Source: Silurus meridionalis (Eukaryota > Chordata > Actinopteri > Siluriformes > Siluridae). Taken from it: DNA of 64,000 nt. Both the position numbers and the translations under genes were made by a program. The notes beneath the pieces were generated by a model. That model saw nothing but the letters and a program-made list of their open reading frames with translations. It ran no database searches and was not told the DNA's origin. This document shows positions 1-11,323 of the stretch, piece after piece (positions within the stretch are counted from its first letter, which is position 1; each line of letters starts with the position of its first letter). The stretch covers positions 26,292,000 to 26,355,999 of the forward strand of contig NC_060890.1 of assembly GCF_014805685.1 (NCBI RefSeq), written 5' to 3'.

Positions 1-600
1 CTGGTTGCAGAAGTATTCACACTCCTGTACTAACATTCTCTTTTTCTTGTTATCCAGCTCTTAGTGTTTAGGAGAACATTTCCATCAATTCCTGAAAGAA
101 ACACTCCAGTCACTGTCAGATCATTTCACTAGTTTTAGATACGATTTGCTTTTGGACTGGGACTGGACCGCTCCAAAACACTGAGCTTCTATTATTGGTC
201 ATTTGTGTCATTATCATGCTGGAAGGTGAATTTTTTTTTTTTTCATTTTCAGTCGGATTTGATGATGATGATGATGATTAGATTAAGCAGAGCCATGTGA
301 TGTGAAACAGATCCATAGTGTAATGCTTCCACCCCATGCTTCAGCATGGTGATAAACACACTTGTCTGATTAGGCCCGAACCCCTTTTGCCACATGGTTT
401 AAGTTGATTTAGGTGATTCAGATGTCTAGCTGACCTACCCCATCTCACAGATGTGAAAAAAAAGATGTGTGTCCTGGTTTTGGTGATGTCCCACTTCATT
501 TCCTTTACATGCTGATGGACTTCATGGTGTTTTGTGGTACCGCTAATGTCTTGAAAATACTTCCTCTCTGTGCTAATTATGAAAAGATGTCACATGACCC
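1..600. repeat. Possible Tc1/mariner-derived dispersed repeat
   Basis: The window opens in noncoding DNA whose first bases (GCAGAAGTATTCACAC) resemble the inner terminal repeat of Tc1-like elements. The rest has the texture of a decayed DNA transposon. No transposase frame could be traced, so the class is tentative. Nothing else is visible up to about 740. Confidence 0.3.
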
Positions 601-1084
601 ATTCTAAAAGTGTGTACATACATACAGTATGTAACCAGGTTAGCGACAGATGTACAGATGTTTTGCGAGGATCTTAGTGTTGTGAGTGATGTTGCTGTGT
701 AACGCTGATCTGCACTGAAGCATTCATTTACAAATATTTCTCTAAAATAGCAGATGATATTTTAACACAGCATCTCCCCCCGGAGAGCAGAGAGGCCCCT
801 GGGGAGACCCTGGGGTGGTGTTGGGTGGGTAGATATAGGGCAGTGGGGGGGTGGAGAGGGTGTTATGAGCAGATGTCATACAGATGGAGGATTCTGAGCT
901 GATGGACAGGATGATGGTCTCAGTGGAGTTAAATCTGTTCTGTGTCATGTTATCAAGTCTGATCTAACGTGAGTTTATGTAAACTGCTGTGAAGAGGCGC
1001 CGTGTGATGACATCATCATCAAAAAATGCCACATAAACAGTTTGTGTCTTATATATAGCTCATATAGAGGTTATAAGTGGACAT

Positions 1085-1210
1085 AAAGAGCAATGTCTGT
1101 CTATTGACATCTGTCTGTCTTTTTGTCTGTTATTCTGTCTGTCTGTATTTCTGTATGCCTGTCTGCTCATTTTTCTGTCTGTTATAATCTGTCTTGTCAC
1201 TTTGTCTGTC
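1085..1210. repeat. CTGT-rich degenerate microsatellite, left part
   Basis: Irregular CTGT/CTGTCTGT repeats with ATT interruptions. The tract resumes after the SINE at 1217-1465 and runs to about 1700, so the SINE split an older simple-sequence region. Confidence 0.8.
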
Positions 1211-1216
1211 TGCTAG

Positions 1217-1465
1217 GATAGGATAGCCTTTATTTGTCACATACACATTACAGCATAGTGAAATTCATTTTTCGCATATCCCAGCTTGCTCGGAAGCTGT
1301 GGTCAGAGTGCAGGATCAGCCATGATACGGCGCCCCTGGAGCACAGAGGGTTAAGGGCCTTGCTCAAGGGCCCAAGAGTGGCAGCTTGGCGATACCGGGG
1401 CTTGAACCCCTGACCTTCCGATCAGTAATCCAGCGCCTTAACCACTGAGCTACCACTCTCCCCAT
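1217..1465 (-). mobile_element. tRNA-derived SINE with target-site duplication
   Basis: Read on the minus strand, the head has a Pol III A box (TAGCTCAGTGG) and a B-like box (GGTTCAAGCCC) in tRNA spacing, followed by a body and an AT-rich tail. The octamer TCTGCTAG lies on both sides (1209-1216 and 1466-1473) and marks an 8-bp target duplication. The same family recurs at 49093-49328 and, as a body fragment, at 21060-21215. It is a SINE rather than a tRNA gene, because the tRNA fold is degenerate and a 3' body follows. Confidence 0.85.
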
Positions 1466-1739
1466 TCTGCTAGTCTGTATGTTTGTTATTCTGTCTGTCT
1501 GTTATTCTGTCCGCAGGTCTGTCTGTTATTCTGTCTGTCTGTATTTCTGTATGCCTGTCGGCTCCTTATTCTGTCTGTCTATCTGCTATAATCTGTCTAT
1601 ATGGCCATTTTTATGTCTGTGTTTCCTGTCTGCCTGTTATTCTGTCTGTCTATGAATCTGTCTGTCATTCTCTCTGTGTCTCTTTCTGTTCGTCTCACTT
1701 TATTTCTGTCAGATTTCAAATGCTTTATTGGCATGACAA

Positions 1740-1741
<2 letters not shown>

Positions 1742-1835
<94 letters not shown>
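1742..1835. repeat. (TATC)n(TC)n compound microsatellite
   Basis: Uninterrupted TATC units followed by about 30 TC units. Short open frames here are only SLSLSL-type translations. Confidence 0.95.
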
Positions 1836-1838
<3 letters not shown>

Positions 1839-2019
1839 CTCAAAGCTTCAGTCAATCTCGGTCTAGCTCCAGATTGGCCTGTAAGGCGAGAATCTCCCAG
1901 GACTCTGTGACCTTTAACCTCTTGCAGTCTTTAGCCTTGACTTCACTCTGTCAACATGGCAGTAAGTATTGTTCTGTTTGACAGAAAGCAAATTAAACAC
2001 CACCCTGAGCCCTTGTCTG

Positions 2020-2051
<32 letters not shown>

Positions 2052-2219
2052 TCTCTGTCTCCTAATTAATTATTTGAGCGGTTTGTTTTTATTTACTCGT
2101 ACACTGGATATCTTTAACTTCAAAATAAACCCATTCCCCCTAATATCATCTCGATATTTTCCCTTCACCACACATTTATTTATTTATTTGCTCTTTTTTT
2201 CCACTCGTTTGCTGCAATC

Positions 2220-2560
2220 GGTTGCTGATCCTCACCGCTTTGCATGCGGCGTGTGCGTCTGGAGTATTTTACTTCATTAGCCAAATCAATTAATTGCCTT
2301 CCCGTTAAGCAAACTACCCAGAAAGCCCCGGAGCAGCCGCCTATTGAGGCAGCCAGAAGGCTCGAAAGGCTGCTTTTAGGCCCCGGCATTTACATGCAAT
2401 TATCTTCTTATACAATTAACTGGATTGGGCTAATGAGCATCTTGCAGGCAGAGAGCGGATTGAGTCCCTGAATGGCAGAGCTGAGTGAGTAATTGCCGGT
2501 TCGGCATGGCGATGTTAATGGGAGCGATCTGAAAGGAGGAAAAAAAAAGAGAAAGTCTGC
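2220..2560. promoter_or_regulatory. Candidate conserved noncoding element
   Basis: A unique, GC-balanced stretch between microsatellites and AT-rich DNA. It contains several homeodomain-type cores (CAATTAATTG, CAATTA, TTAATGGG) and no convincing frame or splice pair. Such islands in fish gene deserts are often conserved enhancers. Conservation itself cannot be seen from one sequence. Confidence 0.3.
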
Positions 2561-4170
2561 ATCGTAGAAGAGAGGCACTTAGCCGAGCGGGAGAAACAAA
2601 TATTCAACAGTCAACAACATACAAATCGTTTAGGGAAGGGGAACGGCGGCCATGTTGTGGAGTGGTGCAAAATAAAAACAGAAATAAAGACATGGAATAA
2701 AGGGGGAATAAAATATCTTTTTTTACCTTTTAAAAATAGCAAAATCCTTCCTAAATATAAATTTGATTTCAAATAAATAATTGAAATAATTAATTGGAAT
2801 AATTAAAAAAATATATTTTTATAAATAAATTATAACAAAAAAAATGATTTATTAATTACAATAAAAAACACTAAATTGCCCAAAAAAAACTATTAACTAA
2901 ATTGTTTAAATTAGGATAAAATTGTATTAATTAATGAATAAAATCGAGAAGCACTAACAATTTTTGTATAATTTGAAAAATACTCTGATTAAACTCAGAG
3001 GCTCTAGATTATTTCTAGATCCTCTACAGCACCAAACCGATAAACAAACACCTTAACAATGCATCATTAAAGACTACACAGAGACTCACACTGTGAGTGG
3101 GCGGGGCAAAGCAGGGTGTGGTGAAGGGGTGGAGTCAAGTCAGGGTCAATGTGTTCTGATTCGTTTTAATTCATTATATTTACTATTTGAATTGAACTTA
3201 TTTAAATACTGCAGGAATTTATTCGTTATTGTATTGATTTATTCTTTATACTGAAATGAAATGTATTGTTTTGACTCTCAGTTCAACTGAGGGCAACAGT
3301 TGCTTTTGATGTAATATTTATTCACTTTAGTGCATTGATTTATTCTGATTTACTGCACTTAAAAATAATAACATTCTTGGCAAATTGAAATAAAGCAAAC
3401 AATTCAAATACGATATTTAAAATGCTATAAAAATAACTCTTATTGTTCCAAATGACTCTTTCTAGCATAAATGTAATGGATCTGAAATCCATTACATGAT
3501 CAAATTACATACATTATACTAGATTAGAGTCACAAAAAGAAATGTGGAGGCAAGTCTGTGGAATGCATTGCTGACTCAGCGACAAGGAAGATTTGGATGA
3601 AAAGATGTGGAAATTTTACAAGGTACGATATTTTTTATGTTTATAAATGATTTGCACTTAAACATCAATGATTTCTATGATTTAATTGGTCTTGACTAAT
3701 AAATAGTAAAGTACTTTTGCCATGACTGCAGTTATGAGTAAATGAACTATTTTTCCCGCCTCTAATATTTAGAGTAACTTTCAGTAACTTTTATAATAAC
3801 ATGTCATGATAAAGATGTAGTCCACTCACTACATGCATTGTGTTTAACAGATTACGTGTTACAACAGCTTTGTCGTCTTGATGTACATTTTGCTTTGCTA
3901 ATATTATAACTAAGGATTCTCTATAAAATAAAATCTGCTACAAATATTTGTATCTTGAATCTTTGTAACATATACGATCGACCATGTGCATCATATTCAA
4001 GCAAAGTGTGTGTGTATGATTTTACTTTGCTAGAATTATCCTTAGCGAATATGCGAAAAAACGTTGCACAGCCACACATAATCGACTGTATATTAAAGTT
4101 GTCTACATTTAAAGGTTTGATTTCATATTAAAACTAATTGTGTACTTGACACAATTACACAAGCTTAAAT
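2561..4170. other. AT-rich noncoding DNA
   Basis: No gene or recognisable transposon was found. A GC-box-like GGGCGGGGC lies near 3100 in otherwise AT-rich sequence. Confidence 0.5.
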
Positions 4171-4176
4171 AACAGT

Positions 4177-5140
4177 CTTCTTCCTTTTCTTCTTCTTTCA
4201 GCTTCTCCCATGAGTCTTTACAGCGGATCATCCGTCTCCACACCCCCCTGTCCTCTACATCTGCCTCTTTTACACCAACTACCTGCATGTCTTCCCTCAC
4301 CACATCCATAAACCTCCTCCTTGGTCTTCCTCTTTTCCTCCTTCCTGGTGGCTACATCCTCAGCATTCTCCTACTGATGTACCCCATGTCCCTCCTCCGC
4401 ACATGTCCAAACCATCTGAACCGCACCCCTCCACTGCTCTCCCTCTCATTCACACACATGTACTCTGTCTTACTCCGACTGACTTTCATTCCTCTTCTCT
4501 CCAGCGTGTACCTCCACCTCTCCAGGCTCTTCTCCACCTGCTCCCTACTCTCACCTCAAGTTACAATATCATCCGCAAACATCATAGTCCACGGCGACTC
4601 CTGTCTGACCTCTTCCTTCAACCTGTCCATCACCACTGCAAACAAGAAAGGGCTCAGAGCCGATCCTTGATGCAGTCCAACCTTCACCTTAAACCAGTCT
4701 GTCGTACCTACTGCACACTTCACTGCCATCACACTGTCCTCATACATGTCCTGCACCACCCTCACATACTTCTCTGACACACCTGACTTCCTCATACACA
4801 CAACATGCAAACACACAATGCAACTCCTTCTGACCTTCTCTATACTTCTCCATTAACATTCTCAAAGCAAATTTTGCATCTGTTGCAATGCAACCGACTT
4901 TCCACTCTTCATCCTCTTAATCGCTGCTCTCACTTCCTCCTTACTAATCCTATCCACTTCCTGCTTCACATCTCCACATCATCCAACCTTCTCTCTCTCT
5001 CATTTTCCTCGTCTATCAGCTTCTTAAAATACTCCCTCCACCTTCTCAACACACTCTCCTCACTAGTCAACACATTTCCATCTCCATCCTTTATTGCTCT
5101 AACTTGTAGCACATCCTTCCCACACTCTTTATTTATTTGC
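4177..5140 (-). pseudogene. RTE-like LINE reverse transcriptase fragment (R1)
   Basis: Minus-strand translation gives non-LTR reverse transcriptase blocks: KYVRVVQDMYEDS, the LHQGSALSPFLF block and the catalytic FADDI (coding part 4816-4556). These are followed, across an internal deletion, by RWFGHV and the 3' block FMDVVREDM. Upstream pieces (about 4880-5140) are joined out of register, showing a second deletion. The 3' end is an AAG/GAA-rich tail, as is common in RTE-type elements. It is dead: frames are broken and the endonuclease is missing. The exact LINE clade is uncertain. Confidence 0.8.
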
Positions 5141-5439
5141 TGCACTGACTGGAATTGATTATATTTTGACTCATTCTTATTGGTTCTGTTCCTTTATGCA
5201 CTGACTCACTTTGACTTAATGATCTGATTTATTTTGTATATTTTCAGATAATTCATTTTGATTCACCACCTTGACTAAATATCTGAGTGAATTCGCTTTG
5301 ATAACAATTTTTATGTAAATTCAGCGTATGGATATTTCAGCGTTTTCCTTTGCACTGACTCGTTTCTGAGCACTGACTCCTTCCTCTATCCTCATTTGGA
5401 ATGAATGCAGTGATTAATACTGATTAGATTCGTTCGGAA

Positions 5440-5760
5440 CACCGGGTCCCCACTTTGTGCTGTAGCTGATAATGAGCGTGTTTTTATGAGGACTTCAGAG
5501 GGCGATCTTCGCGGAGATGAAGTTACGCGACACGCCGCCTGGTCCTGAGTGCTGTGTTCCGGGGCGGTGCAGGTGTGAACACAATGCAGGGCTTTTAACA
5601 GTCCCTCCTTTCATCACCTGCTTCGCTCTTCACACTGAAATTGCGATACAAATATGGCATTCTGTAAACCAAGCCGCGAGCTTTTGTCCTGCGCTCGCCG
5701 CTCACGGCCTCATAAACACTCCTGTACCTCAGCGTGAAAGTTGACTGGTGTCATTTACTG
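5440..5760. promoter_or_regulatory. Candidate conserved noncoding element
   Basis: A unique, CpG-containing, GC-balanced island with no splice-supported frame. The 75-codon open frame inside shows no domain and no usable exon borders. This is called from texture only. Confidence 0.25.
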
Positions 5761-5792
5761 ACACTGATTACAAAAGAGGTTATAATATAATA

Positions 5793-5794
<2 letters not shown>

Positions 5795-5827
<33 letters not shown>

Positions 5828-5920
5828 CACACATTCCTCTTGATACGTTTCACAAAAAAAGGTCGTTTTAATTTACGCTAAAATGTTGAACAGAGATTAA
5901 AAAAATATAAAACACATAAC

Positions 5921-5989
<69 letters not shown>
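5795..5989. repeat. (GT)n and (CA)n microsatellites
   Basis: A (GT)n run at 5795-5825 and a longer (CA)n run at 5922-5989 lie in inverted orientation about 100 bp apart and could form a hairpin. Confidence 0.95.
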
Positions 5990-5992
<3 letters not shown>

Positions 5993-6289
5993 GAGCATAG
6001 CAGAGTATACGTGGAACTAAAACTTGACTGCAGTGCCATCTGTTGGTGAGATGTAACATAAAAAAACGACCACTGAGGAGGATATAAATCCTACTTATTT
6101 TCTTTTTTCTTCCTTTCTTTTTAGAAAGAGTAAAAAGCGTGAGAAAGGCCAAGAGATTGATTGGTTGATTGATTGATCTTTTTCTTTCTTTTTTTTTACA
6201 TTTACAAAGAAAAAATCACATTGTAACCTGTAAACCCAAATATATTCTATTTTCTGTGACTGAAGTTCAGTCGTCCCACTATTTTCTTA

Positions 6290-6681
6290 ATTCTGTCTCT
6301 TTGTCTGTCTCTCTCATTTCATTTGTCCTTCCTTCAACTCATCTCTCTCTCTCTCTCTGCTCACTCTCTTATTCCATCTCTCACTTTTTTTTCTCTGTCT
6401 CTCTCCATATTTCTTTATCTCCAGGTCTCTCATTTCATGTCCCTTCTTCACCTCATCTGTCTTTTGCTCTCTTTTTTCCATCTATCTTAATTCTCTCTCT
6501 CTGTCTCTGTATCTGATTCACTCACCATATCATTTCTCTTTCTCTCTGTCTGCCGCTTTCTTTCTTTCGTTCTTTCTTTCGTTCGTTCGTTCGTTCTTTC
6601 TTTCGTTCTTTCTTTCTGCCTTTATCTCCCTTTCTTTTGCTCTCTATCTTGCTGTCTCTATATCTTTTTAGCTGTCTTAGT

Positions 6682-6722
<41 letters not shown>
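6290..6722. repeat. Pyrimidine-rich TC/TTCG simple-sequence region
   Basis: Imperfect CTCT/TCTG repeats, a TTCG/TTCT block near 6563-6616 and pure (TC)n at 6671-6721. No gene is seen. Confidence 0.8.
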
Positions 6723-6724
<2 letters not shown>

Positions 6725-6950
6725 GTGTTCAGTGTGTAGTGTGTAGTTGATGCTGCAGGCTCGTGCTGTTGTTATTGATTTCTGTAAACAGGACTATAAT
6801 GAATGGTGTGTGTGTTTCTGCTCCTCTCGGTTATTTACTCACTCTCTCGCCTCTAAGGTAAATAAATAAATGGACAGAAATGTAACAAAAATACTAAATA
6901 AAGTAAAAACGTTATTTCACTTTATGCATATAATATTTTTGCATGCACCT

Positions 6951-6955
<5 letters not shown>

Positions 6956-6992
<37 letters not shown>

Positions 6993-7102
6993 GAAAAATT
7001 AACTGTACAAACATGAATAAACAAAAAGCAAATTAATTGATAAATACATACATTAATCTGCCAAAAAAAGTAAAATCTATATAATCAATTATTTGTAAAA
7101 AA

Positions 7103-7142
<40 letters not shown>

Positions 7143-7143
7143 A
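6956..7143. repeat. (TG)n and (AAAT)n microsatellites
   Basis: (TG)n at 6956-6988 and about eleven AAAT units at 7100-7143, just downstream (in the minus sense) of the last recognised exon of the NERD-like gene. Confidence 0.95.
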
Positions 7144-7205
7144 AAATAGTAATGTAAACAAAATGATTTTTCTATAAATGTGTGTGTGTGTGTGTGTACT
7201 CTAAC

Positions 7206-7426
7206 CTGTGGTGTGTGTCCCAGCAGAGCCCATAGTGTATCAGTACTTAGGCTCCGCCCTCTGCTGAACTCCAGCACATCTGTTTCCTGTCTGTCAAGAG
7301 CGAGGTTCTGGCAACCCTGAAAGTCTCCCTTCAGCTCGGTACCGTCACTTAGCTGCACCATGTCCCACGTCCCCATCTGTCCCAGCAGCTCTCGCACCGT
7401 CCCCAACTGTCTGAAGGACAGGTGTC
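7206..7426 (-). CDS. NERD-like gene exon 6 (last one seen)
   Basis: 221 nt between GATTCGTCAG and donor GTTAGAG. It encodes [17 protein letters not shown] and ends [10 protein letters not shown] in phase 0. The intact donor implies at least one more exon. Confidence 0.75.
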
Positions 7427-10400
7427 CTGACGAATCAGAAATCAGAGTACCATCAGAAAATGTTTCGGAGCAGGGGGCGTGTCCCAAATGCTAATGAATC
7501 ATAGCAGTGATCGGAGGGGAAACGCTTCTACAACGCTCTTCTTTACCCTGTTTTTCACAGAAAAACACAAACATTCTGCACTAGTTTAGTCTATTTAATA
7601 GCTATCTTACGGGTTTCTAGCTAATGGATGTACCTCGCTTCATGAAAGTTTAGTAAGCATTTAAACAAAAGTCTATTCCAAAATCTAATTATGACACAGG
7701 CAAAAACAATAGCTGTGTGTTCTGCTATGTTAAACTCCACATGGGTGTTTGCTGTGCTAGCAGTCAGTGCTAATGACAGCTGTTTTATTTATAAAGTTCC
7801 TTTTTTAAGCAATTTATCAAAACATCTGAGGTAAATGTTGATCTTCCAGATGGTTCTGTGGGACAGACTGAATAACTACGCACAATTAGCCAGCTTACAC
7901 TCAATTACTAAGTAGAATACAATAGCACTCAATGCTACGTGTAATCCCGGTGTCATTTTAGCCATAATGGTGTCTATTTTGGCAATTTCCCCACTTATCT
8001 GAGGTAAATGTTGAGCTTCTGGATGGTTCTGTGTCTTTACACTGTTTGTATGAAAAACTGTACAAGGTAGCTAGGCACAATTAGACAACTTATATAATTC
8101 CTAGCAAGACTACAATTGCAGAGAATGTTACTTGCAACCCTGCTGTAAATGTTACTATAATAGAGTCCTTTTTTATATAAATTTACCCAAATATCTGAGG
8201 TAAATGTTCCATATGGTAACGTGTCTTTACACTGTCCATATAAATGACTAAGCAAGCTAAAGACTAAACTATGCACAATTACCAACTTATGCTTAATTTC
8301 TTGCAAGGATACAAAGCAGACAATGCTACGTGAAACCCTGGTGACCCAATTTGGCCATATGGAGTCTTTTCTTAACAATTTACAAAACTACTGAGGTAAA
8401 TGTTGATGTTCTGGATGGTTCTGTGTATTTACACTGTCTGTATAAATGATTAAACATGCTAGCTAGCCACAATTAGCCATCATACACTGCATTGCTAACT
8501 AGAATACAACAGCGATCAATGCTACAGGTAACTCTGCAGTCTTTTTAGTCATAATGGAGTCTTTTGTTTAAAATGTACACAAATATCTGAGGTAAATAGC
8601 GTTCTGGATAGTTCTGTCTTTACACTCTCTGTATAAATGACTACACATGCTTCATGCTAATTATAAAAACTAATAATTTACCCTAAAATTAACAAAAATT
8701 ATTATGTTTAAAGTACACACAGTTGTGTGTGAGCACAGTGTTAGTGGTTAATGATGTACACTATCTGTATAGAAAACTGAACATGCTAGCTAGAAATAAT
8801 TAGCACTCATTGTATTCAAAAAGTCCTTGTATGTTCACCGTTCTGTGTTAGGAGTCAATGCTAAATATAGCTCCAGGATCATTTTAGCCATGTGATGTAT
8901 TTTCTTAAAAATCTCCCAGAATATCTGAGTAAAATGTTAATGTTTCGAAAGATTCTGTGCCTTTACACTGTTGGTTTGCACAATTAGTTAACTTACATGT
9001 CATTTCTAACAAGAATACAACTACAGCTCATTGCAACCCCAGTGACAATTTAGCCAATAATAGAATCTTTTCTTAGCAATTTACCAAGTTTCCCGATGTC
9101 GTCGTGCCCTCACGGGACCTTTATTCAAAATCAAGGCCTTACCAATTCATGAGCTTTATCTCAACAACCATACTTCTTTGTTGAATAGCAACAGTGTCCA
9201 AATTCTTGAAATGTTATGTGGTCGGCTACAATAGTACGCTGATGTGTTCCCCATGCTAGCAGTTAAATCTAAGCACAATCACAGTGCTATTTCTGTGGTT
9301 CTGGAAGCTTCGGTCTTCTTCTTTATGAAAGACTACACATGCTACATAGTAGCTACCATAATCATAATCCCAATAATTATCCTGTTTATATACCATCCAT
9401 AAGTTCTCGGTTGCCTAGCAACGATGTAGCGTCACGTTTTTTACTACAGGCAAACGCACCATGTTAGCATTTAATGCTAGGATTAATTTCAATTTTATTT
9501 ATAATTTTTTTATAGAAATTTCTGACATAAATGTTGATGTCCTGATGGTTCTCTGATTTTACATTGTCTCATTGTAATCATTAGCTGTAGCTGTTAGCTA
9601 CTTTCCCCTCAATGACGATGTTTTCCAGTTGCTTAGCAATACTTTTATACATTGCATGTTGCTCTCTGACCTGAGAGCCACGAGGGCGTGATGGTGTCTG
9701 TGATCCAGGTGACGTAACTCTCCCTGAGAGAGCACAGAAACGTTTCCATGTCACGGTGAGATACCAGCTCCTTCCTTTTGCTTAGCTCTTCATCCAGGTG
9801 ACAGTGTGGTGAGAGGAAGAGAATTCTGGGTAAAAAGAGTGTGGGCTTGATGTTCACGCCACAACGCTGCATGTGGCTGCGCAGATCCTGGGCTTTCATC
9901 TGGAAATACGTATAAATGCACACTCTTTCATCAGAAATCAAAGAAAAAAACAAACAATTTTACATGTGCCACCTGTTTTTTTCTTGTTTTCTTTTAGGTA
10001 ACCATTGATATTCTGAATGATTCTGTTTTTACTATATCTTAACGTAATATTCTTTAAAAAACTAGCTACTAGCTCCTAGCAACTCACTGTGTAAGTGTAC
10101 TAAGATACCTGAAGGTAATTATGATGTTCTGGAGGGTTCTGTCTTGTTTTTGTACTATTACTGTGTCTTTACATTTTCTCAACCAATGACAACACATGCT
10201 AGTGTGATAAAGTCATAGCCTTGATAACTCGCTAGCTAAGTTATCTAATTCTGGGACAAATAGTTCTTACAGAATCCCAGAGGTGTATTTGGGGTATTTG
10301 TCCTGTTGGAAAGCAAATCAGTGTCCCTCCAAATGCAAACAAGGTGGGATGGCATGTCGCTGCAAAAATGCTGGCCCCAAAGTTTAACCTCAATTCTGAC

Positions 10401-11260
10401 TAAATCACCAACAGTGTCACCCGCAAAGCACCTCCAAACCATCACAGTGAGAACAGTGAGAACTACACATTCAGAATCCATTCATTCGCCCACTGTACAA
10501 CAAAGACATGGTATTTAGAACCAAAAATCAGACAGAAGAACAGTTTTCCATTGTGTTTCTCCACCCAAGCAAGTCTCTTTTGCTTGTTGTTCTTCCGAAA
10601 TAATGGTTTCCTTGCCACAATTCTTCTAAACAGTGAATGGTGAAATATGTCTGCCAATTTAACTTAAACCCATAGGTTTCTTCAATTGAAACTAAATTTA
10701 ATTGAACTGGTGTTCTGAGGCTTGTAATTCTAATTATCCTCTGCAGCAGAGGTAGCTCTTGGTCTTCCTTTCCTAGGATGGCCCTCATAAGAGCCTGTCT
10801 CATCATGGCATTTGATGGTTTTGGTGACTGCACTTGAAAATACATTTAAAGTTCTTGAGATCTTATTAAGGATTAGGATTGACTAACCTTTATTTCAACC
10901 TCCATTATTGATAGATTGTCTTTCCCTTTTCTAAACCCAGTGTTTCTTGCCATGATGGATTTGTATAGTTGTTGTAGTCGCACTGATAAAGCTATTGACT
11001 TTGTATTCACCCTTTTCTCTGCACAAGATAACTGATGGCCAGATTAAGAAGGCAAGAAATGTCACAAATTACCTCTTGACAAGTCACACCTGTGACCTGA
11101 AAACCACATCGTATAATTTTTTCTGCTTTTTGAGTAATTAAATAAATAAACAAAAACAAACAAACAATAAAAATGTTTGTGTGGATCCTGAACGGCTTCA
11201 CAAGTCATGTAGTTATTACATAAATTAGTTTTTACATAAACATTTTAAAATTTTTGCGAT

Positions 11261-11323
<63 letters not shown>

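Noticed and set aside
742..948. Possible minus-strand exon (PPLPYIYPPNTTPGSPQG type)
   Set aside because: Proline-rich frame looks protein-like, but the acceptor has no pyrimidine tract, no good donor follows and no partner exon joins it.
1390..1465. tRNA gene on the minus strand
   Set aside because: The Pol III boxes belong to a SINE head followed by a body, with target duplications and further copies.
6834..6858. Terminal exon of the NERD-like gene (acceptor CTTAG, then a stop after five codons)
   Set aside because: Fits the phase but is too short to distinguish from chance.
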